DNA from: Phycomyces blakesleeanus NRRL 1555(-)
Taxonomy: Eukaryota; Mucoromycota; Mucoromycetes; Mucorales; Phycomycetaceae
DNA: 64,000 nt
Assembly: GCF_001638985.1 (NCBI RefSeq)
Contig: NW_017265142.1
Coordinates: forward strand, 806,001 to 870,000
Reading direction: 5' to 3'
Shown here: piece after piece, positions 11,061-23,734 of the stretch
Layout: every line of letters starts with the position of its first letter
Position numbering within the stretch: position 1 is the first letter of the stretch
Made by a program: the position numbers and the translations under genes
The notes under the pieces: model-generated
The model's database searches: none
What the model was told of the DNA's origin: nothing
What the model saw: the letters and a program-made list of their open reading frames with translations, nothing else

Positions 11061-12549
11061 CTAATGTAGTTCCAAACAAACATATTCTCCAAGAAAATAC
11101 CAAGGATTTCATTTTCAGTTAAAGAAGTGTAAAACCAAAAAACGCGCCGAATACATGAAACCGATAAGGTAGGGAAGTATAGTATAAGTTAGGTCATCCA
11201 ATGTATTCAAGCCGTCCAATAAATGAAAGTATAACATGTATACAAGTCGTACTATTCGGATACACACTTTTAAAGAAGTATTAGTGGTCCATATTAAATA
11301 GCTAAATATATTTTCCAACCATTCAAAAATCAATAAAAACCATTTTTTCCATGAGATTCTATTTCAAATGCGTCATCTCTTGATGATGTCAACAAGATCT
11401 ATTTAAGTTTTTTTTTACAATCATTCATTTGAATGCTGGTTCCTGTCAGATTTCAGACTGATTCTAGGTTGATTTTAGTGAGGTCTATCCAATAATATCA
11501 TGTAATTAAAGCAAATAAAATTTTTTAAGAGGTAGAGAGTTCAAAGCCAATTCTATAACAAGTAGGATTTAGGTACGGTTTGAAGTTATGGGTGAATATA
11601 TAACCAGAATTACAGACAATTATAACATTTCAAGAAAAGGGGGAATTATAACTCTCAATTTATCTATTGATTTTAGTATCTATAATCTCATCATTTGGTT
11701 AACTAAATGAACCAATTTTTGTAACAAATACCGAACTATAATTGAACATAAACCACTGATTTTTGGAGGATTTAAACAAAAATTAAGCTACTTAAATCGG
11801 TTGTCTTTTGCAGTGACATGTGTTAACAATTCTCTTGGTTTCCTCAGTCAATTCTATTCTAAGATCGTCTGTTATCATCTTGTATATATGCTTTAAAGTT
11901 ATATCGTTGATTTTTGATACGGATCTTGGAATGATGCCAGTAAGAGTCTATTATGTTTGACATTAATTGAAAGGACTTTAGTTGTTATAGTATTTGCTTA
12001 CACTGGTAGAGGTTACAATAGTTCTATCTGGAAATTCCCAATCTTTAAATTCATTATAAAAACTTGTCATTTGAAGTTGCATTGCATCTTGTTTTTTTTC
12101 TAATGCTTCTTGATGGCCTAGCAATGCTTCTTGACCACTCTTTAGGGAAATAAGTGCAGCTTGTATTCCTTGAAGCAACTGAATCACTGTATTGTCTGTA
12201 TTGTTCATAATTGTAAAAAAAATCAGTTACATGTTTGTTATAGAAAAAGAAAGAAAGAGAAATTTTTTACCAGAAACTATTATTAGTTTCAAATCTTTAG
12301 CTTCAATTTTTTAGCTTCAAATTATTAGTTTCAAATTATTTGTACAAATCTATTGGTTACTCCTGAAGAAACATTGATCTAGTAACTTCACTGATGACAT
12401 ACAGATACTTCTTTAAGATCCCGAGCATATATTCAGAATGCATATAACATCATTGTCTTTATATAATTAAGTATAAAGCTATACATTCAGAAAGTAATTA
12501 ATTCTATTCTTACTTATATAACAAAGTTTTTTTTTTACCTACCTCAAAC

Positions 12550-15439
12550 ATGTCCAAAATTACAAAAGCCCCTCGTTACCAATGCCGTACTTGCAAGTCG
12601 ACCTTTAATAACAGTCGAACATATAAAAGATGTCTCGAACGATGCATGACAAATAGGGCAGAATTACTTGCCAATGATGAAGTTTCCCAAACTGTCTCTC
12701 TTCCTGATCAAAGCCAGTTTACATCAGCAATGGTTCCTAACTTGGCTTTTGGATAAGCTTATCAAAAGCAAAAACATAAAACGATAGAAAGTATATTAAT
12801 TAGCTGTATACTTTGATAAACAAACAGAGAAAACATCAACACACGCAGTAGTGAAGATATGGATATCATTGACAGTACTGAAGATGATGAGTCCATGGTG
12901 AGATACATAAATACATATATTATGATAATCATACTTATTGTTGTTTATCTTACTATAGTACAATTTTGGAGAAGAATGCGAGAATGTCATTGACAAAATT
13001 GAAGGCACCACACCCTCGCTAGTCTTTGATTTTAGCCAGTCTCTTCCTGTTCCCAGCAACGATGATAAAAAGAATCTCGCGTTCATGCAGTTGATCCAAG
13101 AGTTCGGAATTTCTCGTCGAGCCCATGAAAAGATTGTAGAACACTTCAACCAGATCCTTGATTGTTCTATCAATATTACGTACCGAGCATGCAGCCCACA
13201 CCTTGGAAACAAGCTTCTTGAGCGCTTCTTGGGTATCAAAGCAGACGGATACGACATTTGCATCAGAGGTTGTATGCAGTTCAACAACAAGAATGATATC
13301 GCATGCGTAAAATGCGGTGAAGCAAGATACAAAAATGGCCAAACTAGCGAAAGTGACACCAGAGTTCCTGTGAGATCGATCGTACAGCTTCCTTTGGCCA
13401 GACAGCTTGCTTTGTGCTTGGCTGATAACAAGACCAGGACTGAAATGCTCTATCGTCATAACCACCAATCCAGCCAAGATGGGCAGAAAGCAGATGTTTT
13501 TGATGGTCATGTATACCAATCTATGAAGCATCTGTTTTCTGGTGAAAACGATATTGCGATTTCGTTGTCCATGGACAGGTTCAACCCACACAATGTACCT
13601 GGATCAGTAACCATTGTTCATGCAACTGTCTTGAACTTGAATCCGACGATCCGTTATGAGAAAAACAGGATGATCCAAATAGCAATGCTTCCTGGTTGCA
13701 CTGGTCCCAGTGACATCTGGTCTTTTCTTGAGCCAACGCTGAGAGATCTCCGTTTGCTCCAGACAGAAGGCATGGAAGTAAAGACACCGCCGACAACGAT
13801 CAGGGCAAAGGTACATGTCCTCATGGACACTGGCAATATTCCAGCTCTGGCAAAGCTGGCATGCCATGTTGGCCACACGAGTAAGAATGGCTGTCATATT
13901 TGTCACGTAGTGGACCAAACTCCTAAACATGGCCAGTACTTCCGCATGTTGCCTGGAACCCAGACGCGCTCACTGGAGAGTTTCAGAAACTACAATCTGG
14001 CAAGCAGTGCAGACAGAAAGGGGCTCAATGGTCAGTCACCATTAGCCTCAATGGAAACATTCTCTGGCCCGTTTTTTTTCGCGTTAGACGAGATGCATGG
14101 TCTGTGCCACGGAATCAGTAAACAGATATGGGGACTTGTACGCGGAAAGTATGGAATCAAGCATTCTCTATGTCTTTCTCTTGCCGCTCAAAGGGAGATT
14201 GGTGCTGCAATGGTAGCCGCAAAATCCACAATCCCTACATTGTTGCATGGTGCCTGGAGAGACGTGACAAAGAATGCCAGTTTCTTTAGAGCTGTGGATT
14301 GGGCAGACTTTTTACTCTTTGTTGTCCCCACATTGGATGCAGAGCGTGTCCAGGACTTGGTTGCCCAAAATGTATTACTTGGCCTGGTTCAAACATGCAA
14401 TTTACTCATGAGCTGGGAGTTATCAACAGAGGATCAAACCTCGATAAGAAGGTATGTTTAATGCCATATTTTATTTCATTTTTCATAGTAATTTACTTTT
14501 ACCTTTTTTCTTAGTAATCTTGTAGAATGGAACTTATTCCTAGAGAGTCTTCTTTCTACAGCAGATATTGACATTGGCGTGTTCACAATTAACCAGCACA
14601 TTATTCAGCATTATCCTCAGATGATTGATCTATATGGCCCGCCAAGAGCATATAGCACACGATCCGTGGAAAGAGCCATTAGTGAGTACTTCAGGTCCAT
14701 CAAGAGTAACTCCCAAGTCAGTGTCAATGCTGGAAACATCATGATCAGACTGGCGCAATCCCGGCGTGTAGCAGAACTGACAACCGTTGCAAACACAAAA
14801 ACTCCACCAGCTAACCTTCTAGTTTACAGTGCATATACCGATGGGTGGCCTGTTACAGAAGGAGGTGATCCTGCCAATGCTGAGTGTGAGATTGAGTTCT
14901 GGGGGTCTTTGAAGAATTTAACAATTTTCAATAGCTTTGAAGATAGATCTCATCTTTCATTGCTTCTTAAAACGTTTCATGATTTGAAGGGAGAAGAATT
15001 TAGTATGCTTGAGCCTTCCATAAAGACAAGCCGCAAGGCCTATCTTAATGGTTGTGTTATTGACGCTGCATTCAACCAAAGTTCTACAAGAGAGGCATGT
15101 CATATTCATGTGCAGCTACAAGTGGACATGAACTCCAGAAGATCCCGCTCTTATCGTCCAGGATATAAGCATTTCTTCGGAAAGGTGGTTATATTCTTCC
15201 AACATGTACACAACTCGAAGAGATGGCCACTAGCTCTCATAACCATATATAGTGTGCATTTGGAAAATGGATTGCCTATTACATCTGTAGTAAAGCCGAA
15301 GACTATAGTGATTCATGCCAGTGACATTGTAGAGTTGGTTGGCTTGGTGCCATCAAATGTCAATGGTAGCCATTACATCATTTGGCCTAGCCTTAAACGT
15401 GGCCCAAAATTGACACTTGGTGCCTTAAGTGATATATAA
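12550..15439 (+). CDS. Tnp2-like transposase of El-2, nearly intact
   Basis: Four exons in phase: 12550-12752, 12828-12897, 12959-14451 and 14515-15439, giving 896 residues with no internal stop. The N-terminus has a zinc-finger-like YQCRTCKSTF...CLERC motif and exon 2 is acidic. The core shows CIRGCMQF...CVKCGEARY, ISLSMDRFNPH, MLPGCTGPSD, MDTGNIPALAKLA, CHICHV, FFALDEMHGLCHG and AVDWADFLLFVVPTL, then YSTRSVERAI and a C-terminal domain; El-4, El-5 and El-9 transposases share this order. In the family the nuclease excises the element. The one visible defect is the first intron donor, which reads ATAAGC instead of GTAAGC at 12753; unspliced reading stops at once (TAA). It stands head to head with the companion gene. 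Confidence 0.8.
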
Positions 15440-15776
15440 TTTGTTTTTTTTTTGTAATAAATTTTTCTTTTTTTTCAAATTGTCTTAACAAATTTTATCC
15501 AAGCAGCAGAAAGTTTAGATATTTTCTTTTTTTTTTATTTCTGACATCCAATATTTCTCAATTCCAATATATATTTACCAAAAATGTAAGATGTTTAATT
15601 AGAATGGACATTTGTCCTTCCTGAGATTTAATTTTAAGCGATTCATTTGCTTTTTATCAACCATTTCAAAGAACAAAGATTTTCTTGTTTCAACTTGGAT
15701 TTTTGGTGATTTTTTGATTATTATAGGCCAAAAATGAAGTCACAAATTCAAAAAAGACCACCTTTTTCCCATAGTG

Positions 15777-16524
15777 ATGAAGCACGTTCTCTTCTTTTTA
15801 AGTCTTCATCAAAAAATTAGCAATAATCAAAAATAATTTCCTACTCTTTTCCTTTCTTCTCTATGTAATAAGATTGTAGTATTTCAGGTATAAACAATAG
15901 AAAAATAAAATATTTGATAATAGAGACATATAGAAATACTTTGAGACTATATATCAGTTGTCTTTATTCATAAATAAAAAGTGTTCTCTTTTATAAGAAA
16001 ATACAATCTGCTCTTGTCATTACGTCTTAGTTTCTTAAGGCTTTCTTCCTTTACTATATTTGGTTATTAGAGTGTATTTACTGCTTAATTAGTGTTGGTG
16101 TTACAATTATGACATCAAGTCATAAATCATACTTCTTTAGCTCTTAGCTATCCTTTTCTCTTTTATACTAGAGCTTTAGGACTTCCTACTAAATTAGCTC
16201 CATATCGATCTGACACAGTTTACCCGGCAGTATGATATAATTATCTGAACAATCTTTAAGATATTATCTACAATACTAACTGTAATAATTATTGGGCTAA
16301 TTACTTAATTGTTTATATATATTTTATACTGACAAGATGATAGCTACTATGCTATCCCAATATGAATATGTTTTTATATGTGATAAATCCAACATCCGAG
16401 TGTTTGGATCATCACAAAGATTTCTCAATTATGTTCTGATCACAGCTATATGATCTATAGATCACCAGCATTATGTGATATAATAAAAAATAATCTTTAA
16501 ACTGTGCTAGCCCCCCATGATTTC
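15777..16524. other. AT-rich stretch without a gene
   Basis: The right flank of El-2. No reading frame or RNA gene is supported. About 60 bp near 16352-16420 recur at 43322-43390 (TATCCCAATATGAATATG and onward), so part of it is an unidentified dispersed repeat. Confidence 0.4.
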
Positions 16525-17447
16525 TGTTGACACGGGGTGTTGTAAAAATGGTCAGCTGTTAACAAAATTTTGGTTGTCCGGCAGTGCAGTGACATTGCAA
16601 AATTCTTTGTAATTCTAGAAAAATTATATTCTATTATTATTTTTTTGATTTTCTAATGGCAGCCAAGGCTGAATAGAAAGCAATTTTTCTATTTGTAGAG
16701 CAAAACACCAATAAGTACAACAAAAAAGCATCATCCTGTCAACAATGCCTTCAGGCAATTACACATTGTATCTTATTTTCTTACTATATTTAACTGAATG
16801 AATCAACTTGGAATTAATATTATTTTTATTATATATTTTTATAAGCATAATTATCTTTATGATTATGACTTAATAATTATTTTATTTTATTTGTACTTAA
16901 TGATAGTAAAGAACAAATCACATTTAATAGATTGTCAATTATACAACTTTTATTATATTTTTTTTATAATCACTATGGCTATAGAAGTGGCAACTGTACC
17001 TAAAATAGGCACATTACTGCTATTTTTCTGGTCAAAAGCCAATAATTTCTTCACAATTTTTGGTAAGATGGTAATGTCATTAGCAACATTTTAAAAAAGT
17101 AGTATGAAATCTGTTTTTTTTTGTTGCTGTACAATGTCTCAAATAGTCTAGAAAGTGTTTGTAAGTTTTAATGACCACTTTAAGTATTGAAATATATGTT
17201 TTATTTAATATTAAAGATGTCCAGTTTTATTTGGATTAATTTTTTATGGAATGTGTAAACGAAATGAAAACATAACTGCCATTATTTTTTTTTAAAATCA
17301 AGTCTTTTTTTAAAAAAGATATACCTCTCTTCTTGTTTACTTAACAATTTTATTTTAATTTAAATTGCGTAACGGCATGTAGAACATGTAGAGAATAAAA
17401 AAAATATAGGGTATATAGAGCATATAAAAAATAAAAAATAAAAAAAG

Positions 17448-20400
17448 TTATAAAATAGAAAGGTTGCCTTTTGTAATACACATATTATTGTTGAAAACAT
17501 AATAAGATGCAATTATATAGAACTGATTTTCATTTGGTGGGTATTGTATAAGGCCAACTTGATGACAAATATCATCAACAGTTATTACTGCATATGTAGA
17601 TTGTGTTTGGCGACCTATTGAGCTGTTTTGTAACCTCTGTTTGACGATTGATACAGATGAGTCGTGGGCAGCCGCGTCATGTTCCTTTATTACTTCAACA
17701 AAAGTAAGGAAACAAAGAGAGCCAAGTGAATTCTCATGCTGGAAGAAGAATATCACTGCACTAATGAGCCAGCTATAAACAATTATGTTACCATTGCTAA
17801 AGTAAAGAAATAAATATAATGTAAGTAACTTTTGATTTTATATTGAAAAATGATATACTTACTTTCTGTAAGGACAGATAAACATGACGTAATGATTACT
17901 GCAGCTTCTTTCATTTCTTCTTTGTCAATACATGCAAGATGAATACATAGTCGAATTCATCCATAAACGACCAGAAACAACAATCGTAAAATCACCAATG
18001 TTGGAAATCATCAAACTCAAAGTTCGTTGATAGTATCTAGTTAAGGCATCCTTCACACTAGGGTTGCTTACACCTTCCACCAAATCATTGTTCAAATGAG
18101 CAAATCAATGAAATGGCTCCCACAACTGCGCACCACTAGGATCATTAGAAAGATTCATATAACTTTCTCTACCATACAGCTTGGGCTGAATAAGATCAAT
18201 TTCGTTCTGGATACTGATGGCTATGTTGATATAGTTATGCAATGTAAATCGTTCCACAAGAAAACTAGCATTACGGCTGCTCTTGCACTTAGACTTGATT
18301 AGCTTGGAAAAGACACCAATTACTCTCTCCATTGATCGAGTGGAGTAGCATCGAAGTGAACCTAGTTGCTTGACAATGAATGGTATATGCACAAGATAGT
18401 GCTGTACTGGTCTGAAGACACTATGAGATATAGTCTTGTTCTGGACTTGTTGTGATAGATAGTAGTGCCAGTGTTTAAGATGTCTATTGTTGTTATTATT
18501 ATTTTTAAAAAAAAGGTTATGATTAGTTTTGTATATAGTGATATAGTGTTAGAGGCATTATGACTTACACATCCATCTTATTCAGCAACTCCAAAGTCAG
18601 CATCCATTGCAATGCCAGTGCACAACCTTTGACAAGTGACAATACCGCAGTTTTCACAGCCCTGTTTGGTAAGAATGGGACAACAAGAGTGTAAACAATG
18701 TACAGAAGAAAGTCAAGCCAATCTACTGCATGAGTGCCATCAATCTTGGAGAAGACATTATCAAAACTGCCTTGGAATGATACTGGTATATATGGTCTTA
18801 AACTTGTGATACAGTTGCCAATTGTCACAAGACTAGCTCTTGGTATGAAAAATGGGCATTCTGTGGTGGAGAGGGTATCATCTGGACGGGTATAAAAAAA
18901 TTTGTCTCCTTGGTAAGGGACACAGTGATCAAGTTGTAAATGTGCTTTCCAATTCCTCTTGCAACTAAATGAAGTTCATTCAGTGCGAAGAAAGAAGATT
19001 CAGAGAAGGTTGACAGTTCACTAAAGATGCTTGGCTGATATATATTTTTTATCTATTATAAGCAATTATTTAGTACAAGAAAAAATCTAATTAAACTGTT
19101 ATATACTTACTGGATTGCCGGTTTTGAAGTCTTCCAAAGGTCGCAAAGGAGCAGAACTATCTTCAAAGTACATTCCGTGCCATCTGTTGTCTGGGGCTTT
19201 TCCCTTTGTTTTGCAGATTTGGCAACCAAACAAACTGGCATGTGAGCCAATGTGCGTCATGTCAGCCACAGCTGGGATGTCAGCAGAAGCAAGCAACAAG
19301 TGGATCTTGGCATGGCAAACCTCAACTCCATTGCTCTTGATTACCAAGTCATACACCTCAAGATCTTTTATTTCACTGATGATTGGTATCAGGAAAGAGT
19401 TCAAGTGGGTAGACTTCTTGGGACCAGGCAAGATTGCCAGCTGCAAGAGGTATTTATTTGTGTATCTAAGCTTTTTATTAGTAACTTTTTTTTGAAATTA
19501 ATATATTAATTGATTTATTATCTTATTGATGGGTCAAGGTTGAATACAACAGCATGAGCGATAGTGTAAGAACTCTTGCCCCTTTTTTGGTTAACAAAAC
19601 CATTGGTATATAACCCAATGACAATATCGTCAGGATTTGAGAACAAGCCTTGTTGCACCAACTGCTTATAATTTTCACCATCAAAAATATTGGTGAGCTG
19701 ACCAGCTACAGATTCCCTGTTAGCCCTGTAATAAAGGAGTTCTCTTGTGGCTGGATCAGCCAGCATTTGAGAAAACATATCACTAACTGACATGAGCTTC
19801 ATACTGGCAGCTGATATTTGACTTTGTTCAGTATCAGTCTTGTATTGCAGTTTGCCACAGTCAACACAAGATTCCTGATCGTCATTAATGCCATACAATC
19901 GGCAACCATTAGGACAGACATCATACTCATGGCCCTTGACACTTGACTTGGACTTGAGCAAAGCATCAACAGTTTTGCCATTGCTGATCTTAGCCCCAGG
20001 TTCTAAAAAAAAGGAACAACATCACTACATGTTATAAATTTGAAATTAAAGTGTAAGGTAACATATATATTCTATTTTACCCAACATAATTTCATTGTGA
20101 TCTTGAATGAATGTATTAACAAATCAGACGATGTCTCTGTAAGCTGCCCTGGAAATTCTGTGCTGAAGCACCAATTGAGAGAGATGAATACTCATCAACT
20201 TGGCCTTTGTAAAGGTATTGCTACCAATTCTGCTGCTATTGTAAATGTGAGCTTCACTCTCACTGTCCTTGAAACTACAACTACACTTGTAAAAAATGGC
20301 CTCATCAATCTCCATTGTGTTCACAGCATAATCTATAATGCATTATTAAATGAGTATTCCGATTACTTATTAATAATTTTACACTGATTATTATTACCTG

Positions 20401-20632
20401 AACTGCTAACTAATTCATTATTGTCAATAATATTATTTCTAATATCATTTTGCATTTCAACATCCTCTGCAATATATTGTGAAATGATATTTGCTGACGT
20501 CAAGTTGTTTTCATAACCTCTCTTATGGTTCTGAAGCTGATAGTAAGTGCTGAACAACAGAACACATTGATTGTATTTGTGTGTTTGTGTAGATAATCTA
20601 TCTCTCTGCTGATTGATGTTGGAGAAAGACAT
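17448..20632 (-). pseudogene. Tnp2-like transposase of El-4, decayed
   Basis: Exons run downward from MSFSNINQQRD at 20632: about 20632-20400, 20336-20085, 20003-19521, 19464-19109, 19041-18573, 18482-17871 (interrupted) and 17798-17448. It is collinear with El-5: CPNGCRLYG...CVDCGK, LATREL-like PATRELL, FNLDPSIR, LAILPGPKK, ADIPAVADM, GCQICKTKG, VDWLDFLLY, CYSTRSMERVIG, NDICHQVG-like DDICHQVGL and the end GNLSIL. Compared with El-5, the N-terminal zinc finger has lost a Cys and a His, and the conserved TDGF is TNGF (GAT to AAT), which removes a likely catalytic Asp. Exons 5 and 6 also carry frame breaks. The copy is not expected to be active. Confidence 0.75.
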
Positions 20633-21149
20633 ATTGGTTGCTTTGGTAAGTATTTAGTATATAAAATGAAACTGTAAAAAAGATTCTGGTTATATCTGCA
20701 CAACATAAAAGAAAGCTTTATATACACTTTATCTCAGGACAATTTGGTTATTTTCTTTTATTTTATTTCTCACAATGATATCACAACAATAAAAATGATG
20801 ATGATATTAGCTGAACACATCTTGATCAACAATGACGACAAGTATTATATAAGTATAACTATCATAACATTTACTTTACAAGATCAATAATGAATACTTA
20901 ATTAACTATATCATATTTAAACATCATGTTACTATTCCAAAGTCCATTTACACTGATGTCAATATTTTAACTGGTAAAATATTCTGGCATCAAAAATTAA
21001 AAAAGTAATGTCATAGTAACAACATGTTTACAGTTAAGCTGTTATATTTCTTTTTAAGAAGTTAAATGAGTAAACATTGTAATATATATATATAATGGGA
21101 AGTATAACTTTTATTCTTTTTATCTTTCTTAAAAAATAACAATTCAAAA
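20633..21149. promoter_or_regulatory. Divergent promoter region of El-4
   Basis: The 517 bp between the two start codons is AT-rich, with a TATATATATATAAT run at about 21080-21095 upstream of the companion gene. The shared position suggests a bidirectional promoter for both genes; no binding sites can be named. Confidence 0.4.
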
Positions 21150-22179
21150 ATGTCTGATATCAATACCACACTCATAAACTCTGTCAGAAAAATTGAAATT
21201 GATATTGTCAAAATAAAGCAAATGGTACGCATGCTTCAAGATCAGTTTAGCAAACAATTTGTCCCAGCTGTCAGTGCAAAAGATCTTAGTATAATGCAAC
21301 AAAGCATCATTGAGCAAAGTGATAAGATACATTTACTATATATCTGTATATTTACTTGCCTTATTAATATGATGGTATATAACTTCCTTTTTGGTAGCTC
21401 TTGAATGTGTTGCCAAGTCTGTGAAAAGGTCTCAATTCACTGAGTATCCTGATCAGCTTGGCAAGCGAGTAATTGGTACAGGTGGCGATTTCAAAGGGAA
21501 AAACAAAGCCCAGAAATACAATTTGTTGTTGCAGTTGCTTCATGAGCAGGAGTGGAAAGATCATTGTAAAGAAACCTCAGAAAGGCAACTTTTGCCCTAA
21601 TTGATACTTCTTTCAGACAACGATTTGTCTATGAAACAATTGCAGCTCAAGATGTTGAGCTGCACAATCAAGCACAATCTCATTGACATAGACTTTCCTG
21701 CTTTAAGTAAAGAATGGAAAGGTATCCTGGCAAAGCACCAGGAATACTACATGATGCAATTAGAGAGAATGGCAAAGGATAATGACTTTGCTATCTACAA
21801 GTGCAAGAGCATGTGGTGTGTCAAAAGCCTCCTCCGAGGAAGCTTCAAAAGTGACAACCAGAAGCAAAAAAGAAGAATGGTAAAGAAGAACATTGTAAGT
21901 TTATTAATTAAAATGTTTCATTTGTATGTTTTAATAAACGTTTAAAAAAATTATAAGGCACAGCAAGATGCAAATGATTCTTTATTGTCTTCTGATAATA
22001 TGTCAGAAACAGATAGTGATGAGTCGTCTATTATGGCGAATGTGCTGTAAGTTACCATGGTTTCTGCTGGTTTGGTGCTGTCAATACGAAACTAATATAA
22101 ACTTTTTACTTTTTTATAAAGGTCTCCTCTGGCAGAAATGAGTGTTGAGCCAGCACATAAGAGAAGCCAAAGATCGTAG
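21150..22179 (+). pseudogene. Companion gene of El-4
   Basis: Four exons: 21150-21318, 21398-21894, 21958-22046 and 22122-22179. Exon 1 (MSDINTTLINSVRKIE...) is a predicted coiled coil of about 55 residues. Exon 2 has EYPDQLGKRV, GGDFKGKNKAQKYNLLLQ and EYYMMQLERMAKD, ending in CKSMWCVKSLLRGSF. Exon 3 is acidic and exon 4 basic (KRSQRS), possibly a nuclear signal. It aligns end to end with the El-5 companion; exon 2 has the same 497-nt length in both. A TAA at 21598-21600 after RQLLP truncates it. The exon 1 donor is GTGATA. No function is known for the family; opposite-strand partnership with the transposase is the main clue. Confidence 0.75.
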
Positions 22180-23734
22180 GAGGTTTTGATTGGTTTAAAA
22201 TATTTTTTAGCATATTTTTAGTTTGGTTTTTATATTTGTCTTTTATTTTCTTCTTTTCTCTTTCTTTCTCTTGTTTTTTATTCTTTCTCTTTAAATAAAA
22301 ATGTGTTGCCCTTTTTTATGTGATTGGTATCTATATAGTCATCAGCATTGAAAACTAATGTACAACATCTGCAGCATTGCTATAATTAATTTTTGAATGA
22401 AGCACAATAGATTCTTTTTTTTTTCAAAGAACAAAAAAAAACTAATAATACTTTTGTGCTGCTATGTTATACTTGATAGATGTTATATTCTATGTAAGTA
22501 TCTTGATATAACATACATCTCGTGTTAACAAAACAATGTTCATTCAGTTTTCAACTAGATTCAACTAGACTTTATATTGTATGACTTGAATATTTTTTTT
22601 GGGTTTTATTTGGTAATAATTTTGAGTGATATTCACTGCTTTTTTCACTTGTCTTGTAGATATACTAACACTTTTTAATGACATATGAAGCTTACATATT
22701 AATAATATTTTCTAATATATATATTTTTAGAGCAAAAAAAATTTTTTTGAAGCTATTAAGCGTATTACATAGAGGTAAGCACTATATTATTATGTCTATT
22801 TATTTATTTTCCCTTTAACATTGATATATTTATAGAAACCAGTAAGAATTAAAGAAGGTCGTCTAGTCTATATCAAAGTACTCGAAACACATAAAATGCT
22901 TTTGGGATAAAGGGTTTTTACTGTATACTCTACAGTAGCCAAATAATATCATGTCTTTTTTGCAAGTTCCAATAGACGGGTTTTAAGTAGTATTACTATC
23001 ATGTAATAAAACATAAATTGAAGCAAAATCTTATTCAATTCAATCCATTACAATTCATTTTAATTCAATTCAATAAATGATTCATTTAATATGACAAATA
23101 AAAAGCGAAATGATATACTAGTATTGAATACAGTAGAGCAAAAAAAGGGGGGGGGGCATAAAAGAAAACCAAAAATAAAAAAAAACTAAAAAAAACCAAA
23201 AAAAAGGAATGAACCTTGGTCTTTTAAAAAAAAGTGGCAACTGTGCCTCTAATTGCGCTATACAGACTCGTATCTGCCATTTTTTATTATGTAAAAAATG
23301 GCAGTTATGCTACCAAAGTGGTAACATTTTACCACTTTTTTAGCCATAGTGAATTTTATTTATTTAATTATTCAATAAGTCAATTGCAAAACTGTAAATA
23401 TTGCAATACTTGCATTTAATAAATATTTATTTTTCTTTGTCTTATTTTCTGACAACAAGTTCTCTTAATATTTAACCCTGTTGATATTTTACTTGTTTGA
23501 TTATCCAAGTATATTGAGTCAAGTCTATCAAGATTGATTAATGATACTGTTTTTCTCTTATTTTTCTTTTATTAATTTTATTATCTTTAATTCTACATTC
23601 TCTTTTGAGTTTGTCTTTTTCTCTCTTATGGAAAAGAAAAGTTATTTCAATCTACGAACCCATACAAACCTCAAAAACAGTCATAATATATCACTTGTCA
23701 ACGTTTACTCCAAATATAAGTCCCACACGTGTCA

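Larger units (their letters stand above)
4699..11815 (+). mobile_element. El-3: CACTA-like element nested in El-2
   Basis: Termini CACTGCAAAAGAC (4699) and GTCTTTTGCAGTG (to 11815), flanked by ACA (4696-4698 and 11816-11818). Removing it and one ACA restores a sequence matching the uninterrupted El-7 copy near 44425-44440. It holds a transposase on plus (5522-8710) and a companion gene on minus (9837-8778), tail to tail with 67 bp between stop codons. About 800 bp at the left and 2 kb at the right are AT-rich and mostly non-coding. Confidence 0.92.
4460..12208 (-). pseudogene. Companion gene of El-2, split by El-3
   Basis: Exon 1 (12208-12002) encodes a heptad-rich, Gln/Leu-rich segment (MNNTDNTVIQLLQ...) likely to form a coiled coil. 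Exon 2 runs 11947-11816 and resumes at 4698 after the El-3 insertion; the frame joins exactly across the ACA duplication (...RIVNTC then TKVICDQL...). The later part has a W..LP....R............CHRNWASIARV pattern that matches the companion proteins of El-4, El-5 and El-9. A TGA follows RVSQL where El-7 has TGG. The gene is broken by both the insertion and the stop. Function is unknown; by position it may be the counterpart of TNPA-type DNA-binding proteins. Confidence 0.65.
3881..15776 (+). mobile_element. El-2: CACTA-like DNA transposon (outer element)
   Basis: Termini CACTACGGGAAAAAAAGTGG at 3881 and, inverted, CCACCTTTTTCCCATAGTG ending at 15776; 3-bp duplication ATG (3878-3880 and 15777-15779). 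CACTA ends with 3-bp duplications are the hallmark of the EnSpm/CACTA superfamily. It carries a transposase on plus (12550-15439) and a companion gene on minus whose start lies 342 bp away, head to head. The companion is split by nested El-3 (4699-11815). Without the insert, El-2 would be about 4.8 kb. Confidence 0.9.
16971..23351 (-). mobile_element. El-4: CACTA-like DNA transposon
   Basis: Termini CACTATGGCTA (16971) and TAGCCATAGTG (to 23351), with a 3-bp duplication AAT (16968-16970 and 23352-23354). The sequence at 25437-26262 shows the site before insertion with a single AAT. It carries a transposase on minus (20632-17448) and a companion gene on plus (21150-22179), head to head with about 520 bp between start codons. 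About 1.1 kb right of the companion and 450 bp left of the transposase are non-coding subterminal DNA containing GGCAGTTATG-type repeats. Confidence 0.93.
16525..23734 (+). repeat. Older repeat unit split by El-4
   Basis: Segments 16525-16970 and 23352-23734 together match, in order, the reverse complement of 25437-26262. The unit begins TGTTGACAC and ends near GTGTCA, which resembles LTR ends, but no clear target duplication was found. The uninterrupted copy serves as the empty site that fixes the El-4 insertion to the base. Confidence 0.75.

Noticed and set aside
16505..16520. GTGCTAGCCCCCC, identical to the 5' end of tRNA-Trp on minus
   Set aside because: No anticodon or T arm follows; at most a tRNA-derived scrap.
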